A DNA stretch of 50,499 bases. Origin: Enterococcus cecorum (GTDB lineage Bacteria; Bacillota; Bacilli; Lactobacillales; Enterococcaceae). This document shows positions 18,234-28,071 of the stretch, piece by piece (position 1 is the first letter of the stretch; each line of letters starts with the position of its first letter). Both the position numbers and the translations under genes were made by a program. The notes beneath the pieces are model-generated. The model was not told the DNA's origin. It saw only the letters and a list, made by a program, of their open reading frames with translations, and did no database searches. The DNA is taken from contig NZ_JAKUDS010000018.1 of NCBI RefSeq assembly GCF_023221775.1, forward strand, positions 1 through 50,499. The letters are read 5' to 3'.

Positions 18234-20681
18234 TTATTCATTCGCAGGCTCCGGAAAAATGACTTCAACACTGGTCACATCGCCGCCGTCCGTTTCATTC
18301 ATCATCATTGAACCGTTGGACGTCCGTTCACCAATTGGAAACTCAGTAGGATGAAGCTCATATACTTCCCCTTTTTGATTTTGCATCTGATAGGTTTGCT
18401 CTTGCCCTTCTCCCATAAAAACGACGCGATGTGGATGGTTTTTCAACTCGCGAAAGACCATTAACCCACGACCAGCACGGTTAGCTGAAGGTAATTCTTG
18501 AGCAAGCATTCTTTTTACTGCACTTCTTTGTGAGACTAAAACGACTGGCGTATCTCCATTTGAATACACTAATAAACCATTGACAATATAATCTTCGTCT
18601 TTTAAATTCATTGATTTTACACCAGCAGCTTTAGGACCACTCACAGGCACTTGATCTAAACTAAAACGTAGACCGTATGCTTGATGCGTGACTAAAAAGA
18701 CATCTTGTAAATCTTGCTCTGAAGTAAGGTAGATATTGACTAACTCATCTTCGCCTTTTAGATTCATGACAGTACTTGCCTTTGATTTATACGTACGCCA
18801 TGGTGTTAACTCTGCAAATTGCACTTGTTTTATCATGCCATATTTTGATATCAAGACTAACGTTGGCTCTGGGGTTAACTCTTTATAGCTAAATGCTGCA
18901 ATAATCGTTTCATCCATTGCTAATTTAGTAATCGTTTGTGAAATATGCTCGCCAATTTCTTTCCATTTCAAATCAGGAAGTTCATGGATTGGGCGATAAA
19001 TGACATTTCCTTTATTCGTAAATAGTAATAGATGATCCAGTGTGTTTAATTGTTCACAGTAAAGTAAACAATCACTTTCTTTCATCGCAAGCTCATTAAA
19101 ATTAGAGGCTGCATAAGAACGTAAACTACTGCGCTTCACATAACCTTCTTTTGTCACAGTTACCATTACATCCTCAGAAGCAATTAAGACTTCAGTTTCA
19201 ATCTTAATTTCTTCAATTTCTGCTTCAATTTTTGTCAAACGTGGATTACTATATTTTTTCTTCACAGCTTTTAATTCTTGCTTAATCACGCGCATCAATT
19301 CTGCTTGTTCATGAATAATCTTTTGTAACTGGGCAATTTTTATAGCCAATTCCTCAGCTTCTTTTTGCAACTGCGTAATATCTGTATTCGTTAAACGATA
19401 TAATTGCAAGTTCACAATGGCTTCTGCTTGAGGTTCAGTAAATTGATGCAGCATAATCAAATTATTTTTGGCATCTTTTTTATCCTTACTTTGACGAATG
19501 GTTTGAATCACTTCATCTAAAATCGACAAAGCTTTCATCAATCCATCGACAATATGTTGACGATTTTGCGCTTTTTTTAAATCATATTGACTCCGACGCA
19601 AGACAACTTCTTTGCGATGTTCGATATAACTATGCAAAATATGCTTCAAACCAACTTGTTGAGGGCGCATTTCATCAATAGCTACCATATTAAAGTTATA
19701 GTTGATTTGTAATTCAGTATTTTTATATAAATAATTTAAAATTCCTTCTGCATTGGCTTCTTTTTTTAGCTCAACAACAATCTGTAAGCCAGTGCGGTCA
19801 CTTTCATCGCGCACTTCAGCAATTCCATCAATCTTTTTATTGATGCGAATTTCGTCTATTTTGCGAACTAAATTGGCTTTATTCACTTCATAAGGAATTT
19901 CATTGATGACTATTTGTTGTTTATTTCCTTTAATATCTTCAATTCGTGTTTGCGAGCGTAGAATCACTTTGCCACGACCAGTTTGATAAGCTTGTTTGAG
20001 TTCTTTGGCCCCTTGCAAAATGCCGCCAGTTGGAAAATCAGGCCCTGGTATATATTTCATCAATTGATCCAAAGTAGCATCCGGATGATCAATCAGATAA
20101 ATCGTACCATCAATGACTTCACCTAAATTATGTGGTGGAATCTCGGTGGCATAACCAGCTGAAATCCCTGTCGAACCATTGACCAATAAATTAGGAAAAC
20201 GAGCTGGTAAGACAGTTGGTTCTTTTTCGGAATCGTCAAAGTTCCAGACCATATCAACTGTCTCTTTTTCAATATCCGCCAACATCTCACCACTTAATTC
20301 AGACAGACGGGCTTCTGTATAACGCATGGCAGCTGGTGGGTCGCCATCCATACTCCCATTATTTCCGTGCATCTCAATAAGAATTTCACGTAACTTCCAG
20401 TCTTGACTCATCCGCACCATGGCTTCATAAATACTACTGTCCCCATGCGGATGGAAAAAGCCCATAATATTTCCGACAGACTTAGCCGATTTACGAAAGG
20501 CTTTTTCAAAAGTATTGCCATCTTTATTCATCGCAAATAAAATCCGTCGTTGCACTGGTTTTAATCCATCACGAATATCAGGCAATGCACGCTCTTGAAT
20601 AATATATTTTGAATAACGTCCAAAGCGATCTCCCATGACCTCTTCAAGCGTCAACTCTTCAATATTATGCTCTTGCTCCAA
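18234..20681 (-). CDS. parC: DNA topoisomerase IV subunit A
   Basis: This 815-aa subunit cuts and rejoins DNA during chromosome decatenation. The catalytic tyrosine is Tyr121 (AAMRYTEARLS). The quinolone-determining region reads HPHGDSSIYEA, with Ser82 and Glu86 in the wild-type state (Ser80/Glu84 of S. aureus), so no target-site resistance is visible. The C-terminal part is a beta-pinwheel with repeated blades. The start is TTG at 20681, with AAGGAGG eight bases upstream and no alternative ATG before the conserved YSKYIIQERALPDIRDG segment. It follows parE by 16 bp in an operon. Confidence 0.98.
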   Translation of the reverse strand: MEQEHNIEELTLEEVMGDRFGRYSKYIIQERALPDIRDGLKPVQRRILFAMNKDGNTFEKAFRKSAKSVGNIMGFFHPHGDSSIYEAMVRMSQDWKLREILIEMHGNNGSMDGDPPAAMRYTEARLSELSGEMLADIEKETVDMVWNFDDSEKEPTVLPARFPNLLVNGSTGISAGYATEIPPHNLGEVIDGTIYLIDHPDATLDQLMKYIPGPDFPTGGILQGAKELKQAYQTGRGKVILRSQTRIEDIKGNKQQIVINEIPYEVNKANLVRKIDEIRINKKIDGIAEVRDESDRTGLQIVVELKKEANAEGILNYLYKNTELQINYNFNMVAIDEMRPQQVGLKHILHSYIEHRKEVVLRRSQYDLKKAQNRQHIVDGLMKALSILDEVIQTIRQSKDKKDAKNNLIMLHQFTEPQAEAIVNLQLYRLTNTDITQLQKEAEELAIKIAQLQKIIHEQAELMRVIKQELKAVKKKYSNPRLTKIEAEIEEIKIETEVLIASEDVMVTVTKEGYVKRSSLRSYAASNFNELAMKESDCLLYCEQLNTLDHLLLFTNKGNVIYRPIHELPDLKWKEIGEHISQTITKLAMDETIIAAFSYKELTPEPTLVLISKYGMIKQVQFAELTPWRTYKSKASTVMNLKGEDELVNIYLTSEQDLQDVFLVTHQAYGLRFSLDQVPVSGPKAAGVKSMNLKDEDYIVNGLLVYSNGDTPVVLVSQRSAVKRMLAQELPSANRAGRGLMVFRELKNHPHRVVFMGEGQEQTYQMQNQKGEVYELHPTEFPIGERTSNGSMMMNETDGGDVTSVEVIFPEPANE

Positions 20682-20697
20682 AAAAAGGCCTCCTTAA

Positions 20698-22740
20698 CTA
20701 AATATCAAATATACTAATTTCTTCATATTTTGGATTATCTTGGGGATGATTATCATGCTGCGTTTCGTGTGTCTCATGTAAATCATCAATCGCCTTCCGA
20801 TCTAAAATACTACCATCTTCTTCTAACGTAAACTGTACATGACTTTCAATCCATTTACGTCTTGGTTCAACTTTATTTCCCATCAATGTCGTTACACGTC
20901 GTTCTGCTTGAGCCGCATCATCTATTCTGACTCTAATTAAAGTACGTGTTTCTGGATTCATAGTCGTTTCCCAAAGTTGTTCGGCATTCATTTCGCCCAG
21001 TCCTTTGTAACGTTGAAGCATATAACCTTTACCAACTTTTTTAATCTTTCCGGCTAATTCTTCATCGGTCCAAGCGTATTCAATGACTTGTTTTTTGCCA
21101 GTTCCTTTAGAGACCTTATAAAGTGGTGGTAAAGCAATATAAACTTTACCCGCCTCGATTAAAGGTTTCATATAACGATAAAAGAATGTTAAAAGTAATA
21201 CTTGAATATGCGCGCCATCTGTATCCGCATCGGTCATAATAATGATTTTATCGTAATTACAATCCGCTACATCAAATTCTGGACCAACCCCAGCACCAAT
21301 AGTATAAATCATCGTATTGATTTCTTCATTTTTTAAGATTTCTTGCATATTGGCTTTTTCAGTATTAATGACTTTCCCACGCAATGGTAAAATCGCTTGG
21401 AATTTACGGTCACGACCTTGTTTTGCCGAACCACCAGCAGAATCCCCTTCGACCAAATATAATTCATTCTTTTTGGCATTTTTAGATTGAGCCGGAGTAA
21501 GTTTACCAGATAAGAGCGATTCGCCTTTTTTCTTTTTCTTACCACTACGGCTTTCTTCTCGAGCTTTACGGGCTGCTTCTCGAGCTTCTCGGGCTTTGAT
21601 GGCTTTTCGAACGAGCATTTGACTTAGTTCACTATTTTCTAGTAAAAAGAAACTAAACTGTTCTGAAATTGTCGCATCTACGGCATTTCTGGCTACTGGT
21701 GTACCGAGTTTTTCCTTCGTTTGTCCTTCAAATTGTAATAAGTTTTCGGGAACCTTAATAGAAAGTACCGCGGCCAACCCTTCGCGGAAATCACTACCTT
21801 CAAGATTCTTATCCTTATCTTTGAGTAAGTTGACCTTGCGCGCATACTCATTAAACGACTTAGTTAGCGCAGTCTTAAAACCAACTTCATGCGTACCACC
21901 ATCTTTGGTTCGGACATTATTAACAAATGATAAAATATTTTCAGAATAGCCATCATTATATTGGAAAGCGACTTCTACTTGTATCCCATCTTTTTCACCA
22001 GAGAAATAAAGAATCGGAGTCAAATCATCTTTTTCTTCGTTCAAGTAAGCGACAAATTCCTTGATTCCTTCTTCATAATGGAAAACTTCCTCAACAGGCT
22101 CGTCTTTACGTAAATCTGTTAAAGTAATTTTTACATCACGTAGCAAGAAAGCCGACTCACGCAAACGCTCTGCTAGAGTTTCATAAGAGAATACAGTGGT
22201 CGAGAAAATACTAGCATCGGGCTTGAAATGAACGGTTGTACCATTTTTTTCTTTGGTTTTGCCGACTTTTTTCAAGGTTGTTGTAGGTTTTCCCCCATCG
22301 GCAAAGCTTTGCGTATATTTGTAACCATCTCTGACAATCGTTACATCTAATTCACTAGATAAAGCATTTACGACGCTGGCCCCCACACCGTGTAATCCAC
22401 CAGATGTCTTATAGCCGCCTTGACCAAATTTACCCCCAGCATGCAATACAGTAAAAATAACTTCAACGGTTGGAATTCCTGAAGCATGCATTCCGACTGG
22501 CATCCCACGACCGAAATCTTGCACAGTAATACTATTGTCTTTTTCAATTGTGACATTGATTTGATCACCAAAACCAGCTAAAACTTCATCGACAGCATTA
22601 TCTACAATTTCATAAACCAAATGATGTAGGCCGCGGCCATCCGTAGAACCAATATACATTCCTGGGCGCTTGCGAACTGCCTCAAGTCCTTCTAATACTT
22701 GAATGGATTGATCATTATATTCATCTATTTTTTTTGCCAA
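20698..22740 (-). CDS. parE: DNA topoisomerase IV subunit B
   Basis: This 680-aa ATPase subunit has the GHKL motif EIVDNAVDE near residue 44, GRGMPVG and the GLHGVGASVVNALS ATP lid in the N-terminal domain. The Toprim metal-binding motifs LVEGDSAGGSAKQGRDR and TDADTDGAHI follow. The PLRGKVINTEKA segment is wild type. The start is TTG at 22740, with AAGGAG eight bases upstream. It has its own extended -10 promoter at 22793 and leads into parC. ParE rather than GyrB is assigned from the partner gene and from the neighbouring plsY, a classic Firmicutes arrangement. Confidence 0.97.
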   Translation of the reverse strand: MAKKIDEYNDQSIQVLEGLEAVRKRPGMYIGSTDGRGLHHLVYEIVDNAVDEVLAGFGDQINVTIEKDNSITVQDFGRGMPVGMHASGIPTVEVIFTVLHAGGKFGQGGYKTSGGLHGVGASVVNALSSELDVTIVRDGYKYTQSFADGGKPTTTLKKVGKTKEKNGTTVHFKPDASIFSTTVFSYETLAERLRESAFLLRDVKITLTDLRKDEPVEEVFHYEEGIKEFVAYLNEEKDDLTPILYFSGEKDGIQVEVAFQYNDGYSENILSFVNNVRTKDGGTHEVGFKTALTKSFNEYARKVNLLKDKDKNLEGSDFREGLAAVLSIKVPENLLQFEGQTKEKLGTPVARNAVDATISEQFSFFLLENSELSQMLVRKAIKAREAREAARKAREESRSGKKKKKGESLLSGKLTPAQSKNAKKNELYLVEGDSAGGSAKQGRDRKFQAILPLRGKVINTEKANMQEILKNEEINTMIYTIGAGVGPEFDVADCNYDKIIIMTDADTDGAHIQVLLLTFFYRYMKPLIEAGKVYIALPPLYKVSKGTGKKQVIEYAWTDEELAGKIKKVGKGYMLQRYKGLGEMNAEQLWETTMNPETRTLIRVRIDDAAQAERRVTTLMGNKVEPRRKWIESHVQFTLEEDGSILDRKAIDDLHETHETQHDNHPQDNPKYEEISIFDI

Positions 22741-22792
22741 AATGGTCGCTCCTTGTCTTGCTTATTTTTTCATCTTAAAAGACACGCTTACT

Positions 22793-22798
22793 ATTATA
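22793..22798 (-). promoter_or_regulatory. parE-parC promoter (extended -10)
   Basis: Minus-strand TGATATAAT provides a consensus TATAAT with extended TG, 52 bases before the parE TTG. No good -35 is present at 17 bp. Confidence 0.6.
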
Positions 22799-22838
22799 TC
22801 ACACCAGTCGAAGAAAACTAGCACAAAATAGTAAACTT

Positions 22839-23255
22839 CTAATCTTCTAACAGACGTTGATATTCAATCTTAATACAGCGGTCCATAATGTATGCTTTTT
22901 GATGTTCTTCTAAAATTTTTGCAGCTTCAGCATTTTCGATTCCTAGTTGCGCCCAATACACTTTAGCATCAGTTTTGACAAATTCTTTTGCAATATCAGG
23001 TAAAAACTCGCTACGTCTAAAAATATCAACAATATCGATTGGTTCAGGCACTTCCGCTAATGAGGCATAAACTTTTTCACCGAGAACTTCTTGACCTGCT
23101 AATACCGGATTGACTGGAAAGACACGGTAGCCTTTCTCTTGTAAAAAGGCGGCAATGCGGTGGCTCGTCTTTTCTGGATTGGCACTTAAACCAATCACGG
23201 CAATATTCTTACTATTTTCTAAAATGTTCTTTAGTTGTGTATCGTTTAGTTGCAT
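22839..23255 (-). CDS. CoA-binding protein (YccU/CoA_binding_2 family)
   Basis: This 138-aa single Rossmann domain resembles the CoA-binding half of succinyl-CoA synthetase. Typical features are IAVIGLSANPEKTSHR near the N-terminus, YRVFPVNP, the VDIFRRSEF segment and the C-terminal MDRCIKIEY with a conserved cysteine. The physiological role is unknown in most bacteria. The ATG at 23255 has AAGGAGCG eight bases upstream, and a promoter with an extended -10 is visible. It precedes parE in the same direction, as in related genomes. Confidence 0.88.
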   Translation of the reverse strand: MQLNDTQLKNILENSKNIAVIGLSANPEKTSHRIAAFLQEKGYRVFPVNPVLAGQEVLGEKVYASLAEVPEPIDIVDIFRRSEFLPDIAKEFVKTDAKVYWAQLGIENAEAAKILEEHQKAYIMDRCIKIEYQRLLED

Positions 23256-23286
23256 ATCAATCGCTCCTTAATTTATAGATATTCTG

Positions 23287-23292
23287 ATTATA
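23287..23292 (-). promoter_or_regulatory. Promoter of the CoA-binding protein gene
   Basis: Minus-strand TGATATAAT: consensus -10 with an extended TG, 31 bases before the ATG. Confidence 0.6.
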
Positions 23293-23349
23293 TCATATTT
23301 ATTTCATCTATTTATAGTTTACTTAATTGATATTTTAATCAAACTTCCA

Positions 23350-23378
23350 TTGTTGTTATATTAATTTCATGGTACAAT
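23350..23378 (+). promoter_or_regulatory. plsY promoter
   Basis: -35-like TTGTTG at 23350-23355, 17-bp spacer, -10 TACAAT at 23373-23378 preceded by an extended TG. The plsY ATG follows 30 bases later. Confidence 0.6.
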
Positions 23379-23408
23379 CGAGCTAGTTTATTAAAAAAGG
23401 TGGCAATT

Positions 23409-24053
23409 ATGACAAAATATTTTTTATTCTTACTCGCTTATCTGTTAGGTTCAATTCCTTCAGGTGTCTGGATTGGCAAAATATTTTATCACAAAGATAT
23501 TCGTCAATTTGGTAGTGGGAATACCGGAACAACGAATACATTCAGAGTTTTAGGCAAAAAAGCAGGAATTGCGGTCTTAATCATCGATATTCTAAAAGGA
23601 ACACTTGCAACCATGTTACCGACGTTATTTGGTATCACTCAGGTCAACCCGCTTATTTTCGGTGTAGCAGCAATTATCGGACATACTTTCCCTATTTTTG
23701 CTCATTTTAAAGGTGGTAAAGCAGTAGCGACTTCTGCAGGAATGTTACTAGGTTATCAACCAATCTTTTTTATCTATTCTTGTGCGATTTTTATCATTTG
23801 TTTATTCATCACAAGTATGGTTAGTCTTTCAAGTATGATTGCAGCTATATTGATTACTTTATCAACTATCTTTTTACCCTATATTTGTCCGGCACTTTTA
23901 CCAAAACATAATTTATTATTAACAATTATTGCAATTTGCGTATCTACATTTATTTTTTATCGTCACAAAGATAATATTAAACGAATCAAAAATGGTACAG
24001 AAAGTCGTGTGCCATTTGGTTTAAATAGCAGCAAAAAAAGGCCACAAAAATAG
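23409..24053 (+). CDS. plsY: Glycerol-3-phosphate acyltransferase PlsY
   Basis: This 214-aa integral membrane enzyme transfers acyl groups from acyl-phosphate to glycerol-3-phosphate, the first step of phospholipid synthesis with PlsX. It shows [15 protein letters not shown] at the N-terminus, [15 protein letters not shown] (motif 1 with Ser/Asn/Thr), the [21 protein letters not shown] motif and several hydrophobic helices. The start is ATG at 23409, with AAGGTGG six bases upstream; the GTG at 23400 is part of the ribosome site. It is divergent from the CoA-binding/parEC block and ends in a shared bidirectional terminator. Confidence 0.96.
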   Translation: MTKYFLFLLAYLLGSIPSGVWIGKIFYHKDIRQFGSGNTGTTNTFRVLGKKAGIAVLIIDILKGTLATMLPTLFGITQVNPLIFGVAAIIGHTFPIFAHFKGGKAVATSAGMLLGYQPIFFIYSCAIFIICLFITSMVSLSSMIAAILITLSTIFLPYICPALLPKHNLLLTIIAICVSTFIFYRHKDNIKRIKNGTESRVPFGLNSSKKRPQK

Positions 24054-24080
24054 TCCCTCATAATTGAAGGACTATTTTTT
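24046..24080. terminator. Bidirectional terminator between plsY and the aldose-epimerase gene
   Basis: Stem AAATAGTCC / GGACTATTT with a 12-base loop, preceded by A5 and followed by T6, so it works in both directions. The plsY stop codon TAG lies in the left arm. Confidence 0.88.
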
Positions 24081-24081
24081 A

Positions 24082-24957
24082 TTATTCAAAACGAATCGTA
24101 TATTGATATTCTTTTTGATCACCGATATTTAAGGATTCGATTCCAAATTTTTCAGTTAAATCACCACTTGTTGTTGTGATATCTGCCACGCTTGCCCATG
24201 GTTCAATACATACAAATGGAGAGGCCACAGGATAGGTTGACCAGATGCCGACAAATGGTAAATCTTGATAATTTACGGTAATCTTATGCGAATCTTTTCG
24301 TGAGCTTAACACAATTTCAACCGGATCAGTTGTGGTGGTATAGACTAAAGCATCACCTTTAAACAATTCATGTGTCAATGGTATTTGACTCACTTCGGGA
24401 TTTTCCACCGCTTTATCTAGATTTAATAAATTATCTTCTAGTGGAATCAAGCGTTCTACTTTTCCTTGAGTGAATGAAAGCTGATAATCGGTATAATCTA
24501 AATTCGATACTAAAGGTACATTAAAGGCAGGATGTCCACCAATGCCATAGTACATCGTATCATCTGATAGGTTATACACCCGATAATTTACGACTAATTG
24601 ATTATCATGTAAAGTATATTTCACATAAAGCGCAAATTCAAAGGGATAACGTTCAAAAGTATTTTCATCTGATTTTAAGACAAAAGTAATTGAAGTAGCT
24701 GTTTGCTCAAACAAATCAAAGGGTAAATCACGGGCAAAACCATGTCGTGATAGCTCATAAGTTTGTCCTTTTAATTGATATTGCCCATTTTTCAACCCAC
24801 CGACGATTGGAAATAAAATAGGTGCATGTTTTCCCCAATGACTGGGATCTGCTTGCCATAAATATTCTGTTTGGTCTTTTAAATTGACAATGCTCGTTAA
24901 TTCGGCTCCTTTAGCTTGAAAATTAACTTTTAAAAATTCATTTTGAATCGTATACAT
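24082..24957 (-). CDS. Aldose 1-epimerase family protein (LacX-like)
   Basis: This 291-aa galactose-mutarotase-like beta-sandwich protein has the RHGFARDLPF segment (His/Arg), the GGHPAFNVPL histidine motif and a late CIEPWA glutamate motif. It probably interconverts anomers of hexoses or hexose-6-phosphates; the exact sugar is not evident. Similar proteins are called LacX. The ATG at 24957 follows codY by 13 bp with an AAAGGAT ribosome site, so it is the last gene of the hslV-hslU-codY transcript. No functional link to CodY is obvious. Confidence 0.88.
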   Translation of the reverse strand: MYTIQNEFLKVNFQAKGAELTSIVNLKDQTEYLWQADPSHWGKHAPILFPIVGGLKNGQYQLKGQTYELSRHGFARDLPFDLFEQTATSITFVLKSDENTFERYPFEFALYVKYTLHDNQLVVNYRVYNLSDDTMYYGIGGHPAFNVPLVSNLDYTDYQLSFTQGKVERLIPLEDNLLNLDKAVENPEVSQIPLTHELFKGDALVYTTTTDPVEIVLSSRKDSHKITVNYQDLPFVGIWSTYPVASPFVCIEPWASVADITTTSGDLTEKFGIESLNIGDQKEYQYTIRFE

Positions 24958-24970
24958 ATGCTCATATCCT

Positions 24971-25756
24971 TTATTGTTTGTCTAATTCTTGCTTGAAACG
25001 ATGATTTAAAATTCTTAAGTAAGTTCCCTTCATACCAAGTGAACGAGACTCAATAATTCCAGCTGATTCTAACTTTCTTAAGGCATTGACAATGACAGAA
25101 CGGGTAATGCCGATTTCATCAGCAATACTTGAAGCCGTTAAACGACCTTCATCGCCATCCAAAGCCGCAAAAATCGCTTGAACAGCCTTTAACTCAGAGT
25201 AAGACAAGGTATTGATAGCCATTTGCACAGCTGTAGCATTACGAATATCTTCTTCAATATTTCTTGATTGTTGGTACAAAATTTGCATCCCTACAACCGT
25301 CGCACTATACTCAGCTAAAACTAAATCATCTTCATTGAACGCATCAGACAATTTAGAAAGAATAATCGTACCTAGGCGTTCACCAGCACCATAAATAGGT
25401 ACAATCGTTGTTAACCCATCTGGATACATTTCACGAAATTCAATCGGAAAAGCAGTCAAATCATCGGTAATCGGAATATTTTCTTTGGTTTTTTCCAAGC
25501 GGTCGACTAAATCAGTATAAGACACTGGAAATTGACGTTCCACTAAGATATTCTTCACACGATCATTATTAATATCATATTTTTCGTTAATTCCCAATAG
25601 CTTCCCATCACTACTAATAATATAAGTGATAGTATCCAAAATATCCCCTAATATCATCGCCATGCGGTTATACGGCATACTACTAGTGTTCATGAGTGTA
25701 TTTTTTTGTTGCAACAACTCATTAATTCGTCTGGTTTTCTGTAGTAAAGTCGTCAT
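24971..25756 (-). CDS. codY: GTP-sensing global transcriptional regulator CodY
   Basis: This 261-aa repressor senses GTP and branched-chain amino acids and controls nitrogen and stationary-phase genes. The N-terminal GAF domain (residues 1-155) is followed by a linker and a winged helix with LTASSIADEIGITRSVIVNALRKLESAG at about 203-230. Length matches the family. The ATG at 25756 has AAGGGG upstream. It sits behind hslV-hslU, the usual Firmicutes order. Two CodY-box-like sequences upstream of hslV suggest that CodY controls its own operon. Confidence 0.98.
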   Translation of the reverse strand: MTTLLQKTRRINELLQQKNTLMNTSSMPYNRMAMILGDILDTITYIISSDGKLLGINEKYDINNDRVKNILVERQFPVSYTDLVDRLEKTKENIPITDDLTAFPIEFREMYPDGLTTIVPIYGAGERLGTIILSKLSDAFNEDDLVLAEYSATVVGMQILYQQSRNIEEDIRNATAVQMAINTLSYSELKAVQAIFAALDGDEGRLTASSIADEIGITRSVIVNALRKLESAGIIESRSLGMKGTYLRILNHRFKQELDKQ

Positions 25757-25772
25757 TTCATCTACCCCTTTT

Positions 25773-27164
25773 TTATAAAATATAACGGCTCATATCCTCA
25801 TCTTGAGCAATACTCTCTAATTTTTCAGCCACATATCCTTCGGTAATCGTAATCTCACCCATTTGCATATCAGGTGCTTCGAATAATAAATCTTCAAGCA
25901 AACGTTCAAGAATCGTATGCAAGCGACGAGCACCAATATTGTCCGTGTCACGATTCACTTGAAAAGCAATTTGGGCAATTTTTTCAATCGCTTCAATCGT
26001 AAAGGTTACTTGAATATTTTCTGTAGCTAATAAAGCAATATATTGTTTGACTAGCGCATTATTAGGTTCGGTCAATATCTTCACGAAATCTTCAGCAGTC
26101 AAATCATCTAATTCCACACGGATTGGAAAACGACCTTGTAATTCAGGAATTAAATCGCTTGGCTTAGATAAATGAAAGGCTCCAGAAGCGATAAATAAAA
26201 TGTGGTCAGTTTGGATTGGACCATATTTGGTATTGACTTGTGAACCTTCAACAATAGGCAAAATATCTCGTTGGACTCCTTCACGCGATACTTGACCCGA
26301 CTGTTGTGATTTTGAAGTAATTTTATCAATTTCATCAATGAAGATAATGCCCTGAGATTGTGCTAATTTTAGACTTTCAGAATGAATATCGGCATCATTC
26401 ACTAATTTAGCTGATTCTTCATTGATTAATAATTCACGAGCTTCTTTGACTGTTAAAGTACGGGTAATTTTCTTTTTCGGTTTTAATGAGCCTAGGGTTT
26501 CCTGAATATCAATCCCCATTTGTTCTAAGCCATTGTTCAAACTAGGCATCGTAACTTTTGGTTCATCAATTTCAATGGTTACTTCACGATTATCTAGCAA
26601 CCCTTTTTCTAATTGTTCATAAACAGCTTGACGTGTGCTGCGAATTTCATCAGTCAACTCTTCTTTAGGCTCTGTTTCCCCTGCTTGCATGCCTTGGAAC
26701 ATCGTCATCATTTGTTCATATGGATTATTTGATTTTTTCTGCTCTTTTTTAATACCAGGAACCAAAGCCTTCACTAAACGGCGATTTGCTTTTTTAGTGG
26801 CTTGCACCTTCACACGATCATATTGTTGTTTCTTAACAATCGTAATCGCATTTTCAACTAAATCACGCACCATGGATTCAACATCGCGCCCCACATAACC
26901 TACTTCAGTAAATTTAGTGGCTTCGACTTTTACAAATGGTGCATCCACGATTCTTGCTAGGCGGCGTGCAATTTCAGTCTTACCTACCCCAGTTGGTCCA
27001 ATCATCAAGATATTTTTAGGAGTAACATCCTGTTGCATTTTTTCGTCTAATTGCATTCTGCGATAACGATTACGAAGGGCTACCGCAACAGATTTTTTTG
27101 CTTGATTTTGACCAACGATGTATTTATCTAATTCATTGACAATTTGTCTTGGTGTTTGATTCAT
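25773..27164 (-). CDS. hslU: ATP-dependent protease ATPase subunit HslU (ClpY)
   Basis: This 463-aa AAA+ unfoldase feeds substrates to HslV. Walker [14 protein letters not shown] lies at about residues 55-67, Walker B is [10 protein letters not shown], and the sensor and C-terminal SRH regions are present. The inserted I-domain is rich in Lys/Gln/Glu ([30 protein letters not shown]). The C-terminal LSRYIL-like tail (MSRYIL) docks into HslV. The ATG at 27164 has AAGGAAGG upstream and starts 13 bp after hslV stops. Confidence 0.98.
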   Translation of the reverse strand: MNQTPRQIVNELDKYIVGQNQAKKSVAVALRNRYRRMQLDEKMQQDVTPKNILMIGPTGVGKTEIARRLARIVDAPFVKVEATKFTEVGYVGRDVESMVRDLVENAITIVKKQQYDRVKVQATKKANRRLVKALVPGIKKEQKKSNNPYEQMMTMFQGMQAGETEPKEELTDEIRSTRQAVYEQLEKGLLDNREVTIEIDEPKVTMPSLNNGLEQMGIDIQETLGSLKPKKKITRTLTVKEARELLINEESAKLVNDADIHSESLKLAQSQGIIFIDEIDKITSKSQQSGQVSREGVQRDILPIVEGSQVNTKYGPIQTDHILFIASGAFHLSKPSDLIPELQGRFPIRVELDDLTAEDFVKILTEPNNALVKQYIALLATENIQVTFTIEAIEKIAQIAFQVNRDTDNIGARRLHTILERLLEDLLFEAPDMQMGEITITEGYVAEKLESIAQDEDMSRYIL

Positions 27165-27177
27165 CGAGATACCTTCC

Positions 27178-27726
27178 TTAAAATTCTTCTACAATAATAT
27201 TATGGTTTGTAAAGACACAGATATCAGCTGCAATTGTTAAAGCATTTTTAGCTATTTCAGCAGCGGATAAAGCTTGTCCACTATAATTTTTCATCGCACG
27301 GGCTGCAGCTAGAGCGTAATTTCCCCCTGAGCCAATCGCTAATATCCCATCATCAGGAGCAATCACTTCACCCGTTCCTGATACAAGTAACATTTCTTTA
27401 TCATTCATAACGATTAACATAGCTTCTAACTTTTGCATGGACTGCTGGGTACGCCACTCTTGCGCTAATTCCACAGCAGCACGTTGTAAATTACCATTAT
27501 ATTCGTTTAGTTTACCTTCAAACTTTTCTTCTAAAGTAAAGGCATCCGCAACACTTCCTGCGAATCCTACAACAACTTGATTATTATAAATATGACGAAC
27601 TTTACGTGCAGTCGCTTTCATGACAATTTGCTCACCTAGGGTAACTTGACCATCCCCAGCCATTGCAAATTTTCCGTCTTTTTCTACCGCACATATTGTG
27701 GTGGAATGAAATTGTGATTCTACCAT
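27178..27726 (-). CDS. hslV: ATP-dependent protease peptidase subunit HslV (ClpQ)
   Basis: This 182-aa proteasome-like peptidase has the core [24 protein letters not shown]. The catalytic Thr is expected at residue 9, after a short propeptide MVESQFHS. A short N-terminal extension of this kind occurs in other Firmicutes; in B. subtilis ClpQ the N-terminal Ser has been discussed as the nucleophile. The ATG at 27726 with GGAGG 11 bases upstream is preferred over an in-frame TTG that reads the ribosome site. It is the first gene of hslV-hslU-codY, and no xerC/codV precedes it. Confidence 0.96.
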   Translation of the reverse strand: MVESQFHSTTICAVEKDGKFAMAGDGQVTLGEQIVMKATARKVRHIYNNQVVVGFAGSVADAFTLEEKFEGKLNEYNGNLQRAAVELAQEWRTQQSMQKLEAMLIVMNDKEMLLVSGTGEVIAPDDGILAIGSGGNYALAAARAMKNYSGQALSAAEIAKNALTIAADICVFTNHNIIVEEF

Positions 27727-27772
27727 ATGTTTAAGCGCCTCCTTCAATGCTAAATATGAGACAATTCACAGT

Positions 27773-27787
27773 AATTCTCAGAAAATT
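27773..27787. promoter_or_regulatory. CodY box 1 upstream of hslV-hslU-codY
   Basis: AATTCTCAGAAAATT matches the CodY consensus AATTTTCWGAAAATT at 14 of 15 positions, 47 bases before the hslV ATG. Supports autoregulation of codY. Confidence 0.65.
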
Positions 27788-27840
27788 CTAATACTTTAAT
27801 ATAGAATAAACTTTATCATATCTTTTACTGAATTACAATA

Positions 27841-27855
27841 AATTGTCAGAATTTT
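27841..27855. promoter_or_regulatory. CodY box 2 upstream of hslV-hslU-codY
   Basis: AATTGTCAGAATTTT, 12 of 15 to the CodY consensus, 68 bp from box 1. Its position just downstream of the putative -10 would suit a roadblock. Confidence 0.4.
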
Positions 27856-27868
27856 CTTTGTCCTCTAT

Positions 27869-27898
27869 ACAATAACATGATATTAGCATATTTCGCAA
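27869..27898 (-). promoter_or_regulatory. Putative hslV promoter
   Basis: Minus strand: TTGCGA (27893-27898), 18-bp spacer, TATTGT (27869-27874). Both boxes are imperfect, and other AT-rich candidates lie closer to the gene. Confidence 0.3.
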
Positions 27899-28036
27899 GC
27901 GTTTAATAGTCTAAATAGTTGCAAATTTAGCAAACTTTTAATATATTCAAAATTTTTTCATCAATTCTTCCAAAGTGTCAAAAATAGGTTAAAAAAGTTG
28001 CTTGCTCCCGACTATTTCACACTACTATTTTTCAGC

Positions 28037-28071
28037 AAAAAAGGACTACTACCTGGAAGATAGTAATCCTA
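28037..28071 (-). terminator. trmFO terminator
   Basis: Minus-strand stem AGGATTACTATC / GGTAGTAGTCCT (12 bp with two wobble pairs), followed by TTTTTT. It separates the topA-trmFO transcript from hslV. Confidence 0.85.

Noticed and set aside
18480-20460. Quinolone resistance changes in parC/parE
   Set aside because: ParC GDSSIYEA and ParE PLRGKVINTEKA are wild type at the usual positions.
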